From Allodiplogaster sudhausi (lineage: Eukaryota > Nematoda > Chromadorea > Rhabditida > Diplogasteridae): a stretch of DNA of 64,000 nucleotides. Under the pieces are notes generated by a model. It ran no database searches. It had not been told where the DNA came from and saw nothing but the letters and a program-made list of their open reading frames with translations. The stretch covers positions 764,501 to 828,500 of the forward strand of contig CALZFC010000030.1 in NCBI GenBank assembly GCA_945643635.1, in the 5' to 3' direction. A program made the position numbers and the translations under genes. Positions 60,701-64,000 of the stretch are shown one piece after another. The stretch's first letter is position 1, and the number at the start of each line of letters is the position of its first letter.

Positions 60701-62156
60701 CGAGGCGCAAGGTTTCGTGCGCGCGGCGCGCGATCGAATCCTCCGTCGCCAGACGACATTCTGTGTCGAGTCGACTACGAGAAAGTCGCGCAGGGACGAT
60801 GACGACTGGCATCTCCTTCCGCTCAGGAGACGTCGCGCGCGAAGTGTGCCCGTCATGAAGATCAGGGTATTCGTTTCCCCGCTGGTCCCTTATCTGAGCC
60901 CATTCTCAGCCCCACTTGCGTAGGCAGCGAAAAGTGCCGCTGACGTAAATGTCAGCGAAGTCAATATAAAGCAATTAATTAAAGAAATATGTGTGTATTT
61001 ACGCTAAAAAATTAAATTTTTTTCGCTATTTTACAGCCCGTTTTAAAGTCGTGTCCATATTTTACGGCCCCTATTTTACGGTCTTTAGGACACCGAGTCG
61101 TACTTGGCCTCTGGCGAGGGCGTTCACGTCATCATCTCGAACACGTCCGCCGCCAGGCCCGGCATCAAGCCTCAGGGCATTGCCGAGCGATTCCAGTACC
61201 AAGAGCCGGTATCGATTTTTTCTTTCCTTTTTTTTATTTTATTCGATTTTTTCTTTAAAAAACATATTGTAAACATTACGAAATCTGACTTGAACGAAAC
61301 CTGAAAGGTTAAGTACTTTGTATACAAATGTATGTAGATAGAGCAGCGACCTTTTGTCTGTCCACAGATATCCGTTTTTCCGAACTCTCTTGTACATTCT
61401 TTGTTGATTCATTTCAACATCTGCGTTCAAGGGTAATTTGTTTCATTCTGCACGTAGGCATCTCTCTGAAGCCTTGAACATCTGTTTCCTCCTCCAGCTG
61501 CTAGCTCGCATATGGAACGAGGTGTCAATTTCCACTCCTTCTCCAAGTCGCATTCGATGTGATTTCCGGCCCGAGTTCGCCTTTTTGCTCTCCTCTCTTG
61601 CTCTTCTCCTCCTCCACCCGCCTCCTCTCCCCCCTCATTCTTCCCCCGCTTTTGCCTCGTCTCTCTTTCTCTGCCACTCTCTCCATTCCCCTTCACTCTC
61701 TCGTTCTCTACTTCTCCCTCGATCAACCTACTGCCGATCTCGCCACACAGTGTAATGCTCTCGTGACTAATTCTGTCTGTTCTCTCTCACTTTCTCTTTG
61801 CTTATTTTTTTTCTGCAGCCCTCTCTGTTATTTTTCCTCCGTGTTTATCCCGTTCTCTATCTCTCACTTCTCTCTCTATCTTTCTGACTCTCTGTAAATT
61901 TCCGATCCCGGTATCCTTTTCCTTCTATGCTCCCTTGCCGTCTCTCTCTCTCATCCGCTTCTCTCTCGTCTCTCTCTCTCTGCTCTCTCCTCTCTGCCCT
62001 CTCTCCCTACTTCATCTACTCCTCCGCCGTCTCCCGAGCCATTCGTCCTCTGATTGCACGACCCGACTTTCCTTCCCCCAGAGCATATCCACACTCTTGT
62101 TGAGCTCAAGTTGTTTTCTCTGTCTCTCCATCCTCCTCCTCCTACTCCTCCTCCTC

Positions 62157-62197
<41 letters not shown>

Positions 62198-64000
62198 AGA
62201 ATTTATTGATCTTAGCAGCTTGCACACCTTCTTTTTCTTTTCTCATTTCTTTCCGATTTCTCAACCACCGCTATCTCTCCACTCATTCATTGAAGCATCA
62301 ACTCAGCCATCCCACCGTTCCCGTCCCGCCATTCTCCTCCGCCTCCTCCTGCTAAAGATTGGCTTGCCAGTCTTGAGATATCATCAGCCAACCGCATTGA
62401 TATCAAGCTCCTCGAGCCCGGTGGAGGAGCTTGATACCAATGTGGTTTCCATCTCTTCTATCGCTCATCCTTTTCATCCTCCCGGCTTCTCCTTCCTTAA
62501 TCCCATTCACACCCAGCCTCCTTCCTTGCGCCCATCCTGCCACAGCCGCTCATCATCCCGTGTGTTTTCGTCTCGAGAGCCTTTGCTCATCCATCCATAT
62601 ACTTTCTCTCTTTTCCTTCCGCCTTCTCCTTCCGCCGCCGCTTTTCGTTTCTCTCGCAAAAGATGAATGACTTGTGACTTTCCGCTTTTAGCGGATGTTA
62701 TGAAGCTTTCTTTCTCTCAAAAAAAAAAGAAAGTAGCACCAAAAGCTTCATCATGTGCCTCCGAATGTCATCGTCTATTTGATATATTTTATTCATATTA
62801 ATGTTGTTCCATGTATCGATCAATGACTATTCCATTAATCAATCAATATTTTTTCATATGTACAAATTAATCGATCTATAAAATCGAGCGTGTTGTCAAG
62901 ATTACAAGGCAGAGGTAGAACATAACGATTCCTGATATTATCAGGAAGCGCCGGCACTCCAGTCGGTGCAGCGAGCCGGTCAGCTGGAGGGTGCGAAGCG
63001 ATACTCGGACTTGGTCGAAGCGGCCAACAACATGGGCGGCGGTGGCGCAGGCGACGCGCCCACGGGCGTGCGGCTTCAGGCAGTATACTTTAATCATTTA
63101 TTGATTAACTTAATCAGTTATAGATTTATTTATTGACTTATTTGTTGACTTTCCGATTTACCAGTCAATAGACCAACTCTCAACTTGGCAATGCCTTGAA
63201 ATGCAACAGCGAAAAGGCTGCAGAAAAAAATAGTAAAATAGATCCAGGATTTTCACAAAAAAATATGTCCCACCAAAAGCTCTTTATTCGTGTAATTATA
63301 TAATTATTTGAGAATTGGATAGCTAAGGCCAAACTAGATTTTTTTTCTAAATGAAAAATGCTTCGCATGTAACTCTTTAGTCACTGATCCTAGTGTGCAA
63401 ACGTGACACTGTCGTGAGAAAAGTGCGAGCGAACGAGGAGCAAATAAATTACACAACATCTCGCGTGTAATCTCATACTCAGCAAGTAGAACGAACTGAA
63501 TAAGTGAGAGAATGAATGCAGTTTGGATAGCTTGGAAGAAGGATACGGTAGCTTTTTTGAAGTGAAGCTGTTTTCCGTTCAGGACGACGCTTGCTGGCAG
63601 ACGCAGAAGCGTGTACCGGTCGAGATTCAGCCGCCTCAAATTGGCAAGATCAACGTGCCCGAGTTTGGCGAGGAGCATCCGACGCAGGTTGGAAAATTAG
63701 AGATTAATACAACATTTAATCATTAAACATTCACTTCTGAAAAGGATTTTTATTACATATTTTTATTACATAAAATTCTCACTTCAGGCAACAGTGATTG
63801 TTCGACAGCCTGCAGGCTATCAGAAGGTTTGAAATTAACTTTTGAATCTTACATAAGTTTTATTCACAAAGTGGACTTCGAAATTCGTATAATAATAAAA
63901 AAATATATAAAATAAAAAAATTTATTCCTTGAAAAATGGCGCTGACTTTACAGGTGAAATGGAACGAGTTCCAAGAAGAGGAGCAGCGCGAGCAGCAGAC
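49029..64000 (+). CDS. Ala/Gln-rich coiled-coil protein, MPVD start, 3' end outside window
   Basis: The exons are 49029-49041, 50208-50260, 50419-50488, 50690-50761, 50872-50981, 52299-52412, 52580-52654, 52776-52868, 53272-53331, 53504-53581, 53835-53936, 54113-54196, 54472-54537, 54753-54839, 56816-57055, 57548-57661, 57955-about 58053, 58232-58339, 61089-61208, 62945-63079, 63583-63687, 63788-63826 and 63954 onward. The protein starts MPVDVFDAAHG with an acidic run (SSSEEEEDDEE), then a charged helix (ELTEEQMKLIEERKRILAEQ). Eight small phase-0 exons of 20-34 residues follow, rich in Ala, Gln, Lys and Glu (AQAEAQARAAQ-like), predicted helical. Next come Gln/Pro-rich parts, two related segments (LDYATGDAVIVALQQT; SYLASGEGVHVIISNTS), and PPQIGKINVPEFGEEHPTQ. 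The donor after 58020 is uncertain. Orthologue not recognised; a cytoskeletal or scaffold role is inference. Exon 62945-63079 has a GC donor. Confidence 0.72.
50982..52298. repeat. Intron with adjacent GA and CT tracts
   Basis: A purine tract at 51430-51725 is followed by a pyrimidine tract at 51850-51970, which together could fold back. The rest is AT-rich. No exon is seen. Confidence 0.75.
54840..56815. other. Long intron with CT tracts
   Basis: Pyrimidine tracts lie at 55385-55480, 55665-55765, 55880-55930 and 56700-56775. I see no coding exon; the Ser/Leu frames follow the tracts. Confidence 0.65.
57754..57790. repeat. (TA)n microsatellite in an intron
   Basis: A pure TA run of about 18 units in the intron after the exon ending at 57661. 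Confidence 0.95.
58340..61088. other. 2.7-kb intron of the coiled-coil gene
   Basis: It contains a purine tract at 59090-59225 and a 33-bp minisatellite at about 60466-60675. A GC-rich stretch at 60680-60860 is open in several frames (QSREAQGFVRAARDRILRRQ). That stretch could be an undetected exon, but it lacks clear splice borders. Confidence 0.5.
60466..60675 (+). repeat. Degenerate 33-bp minisatellite
   Basis: The motif YCGATTGTTCCRTC then CACCYGRACAT recurs about six times at roughly 33-bp spacing. In one + frame it gives an 11-residue repeat of the form PGHxRLFxxP, in another strand an IVRVDGTID-like repeat. Coding use is not supported. Confidence 0.75.
61209..62944. other. Intron with CT-rich DNA
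   Basis: It is pyrimidine-rich from about 61600 to 62640, with (CT)n at 62155-62200 and a CCT-repeat at 62125-62165. A short hairpin at 62400-62435 (ATCAAGCTCCTC ... GAGGAGCTTGAT) is visible. No exon was detected. Confidence 0.6.

Noticed and set aside
60680..60860. Arg-rich open stretch as an exon
   Set aside because: No convincing acceptor and donor pair, and the flanking exons already join in phase without it.

Overview
This is eukaryotic, animal-type DNA and most likely nematode. Protein-coding genes are split into many small exons joined by mostly short introns with TTTCAG-like acceptors, in the manner of nematode genes. Low-complexity DNA, foldback transposons and a decayed LINE fill the space between them. 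The genus cannot be told from the sequence. No orthologue was confirmed, and all exon models were built by hand from splice signals, reading phase and comparison between paralogues.

Left part (1-29 kb): a family of four related secreted-protein genes. Each has a signal-peptide exon, a Gly/Ser/Pro-rich low-complexity linker, a short three-cysteine exon (A) and a three-cysteine exon (B) with a conserved GVWTG-like core. Gene B (minus, 10828 to beyond position 1) is a giant modular version. It has Gly/Lys-rich exons and a Pro/Ser-rich linker, followed by at least 19 A+B modules. The last 13 modules lie in a nearly perfect 437-bp tandem array that runs off the left edge. Gene A (minus, 13312-12253), gene C (plus, 14224-16521) and gene D (plus, 28041-29143) are one-module relatives with four exons each. 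Genes C and D are duplicates. Comparing them shows two insertions in and beside C: a 1.27-kb foldback element in its last intron and a 7.05-kb element just after its stop codon.

Middle (23.7-38.8 kb): a decayed non-LTR retrotransposon (minus) is interrupted by a 1.6-kb element with terminal inverted repeats. That element itself contains a 0.5-kb hAT-like foldback element with a clean 8-bp target duplication. Gene D follows, then about 9.5 kb dominated by (CT)n and (GA)n tracts with no convincing gene.

Right part (38.85-64 kb): a complex plus-strand locus. A first transcript (38850-43081, with alternative 3' exons to 46995) encodes a membrane-anchored protein with one PDZ domain and a long Pro/Ser/Lys-rich tail. 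A second unit (49029 to beyond 64000) starts MPVD and encodes an acidic start, then many small phase-0 exons rich in Ala, Gln, Lys and Glu (probable coiled coil), then Gln/Pro-rich segments. The two units carry homologous, phase-compatible exon cassettes, so they may be tandem duplicates or alternative products of one locus.

The strongest candidate for something undescribed is the modular cysteine-rich family. It combines an expanding, homogenised 437-bp coding module, an exceptional concentration of GC-AG introns (14 of 19 B exons), and several copies whose donor is destroyed.
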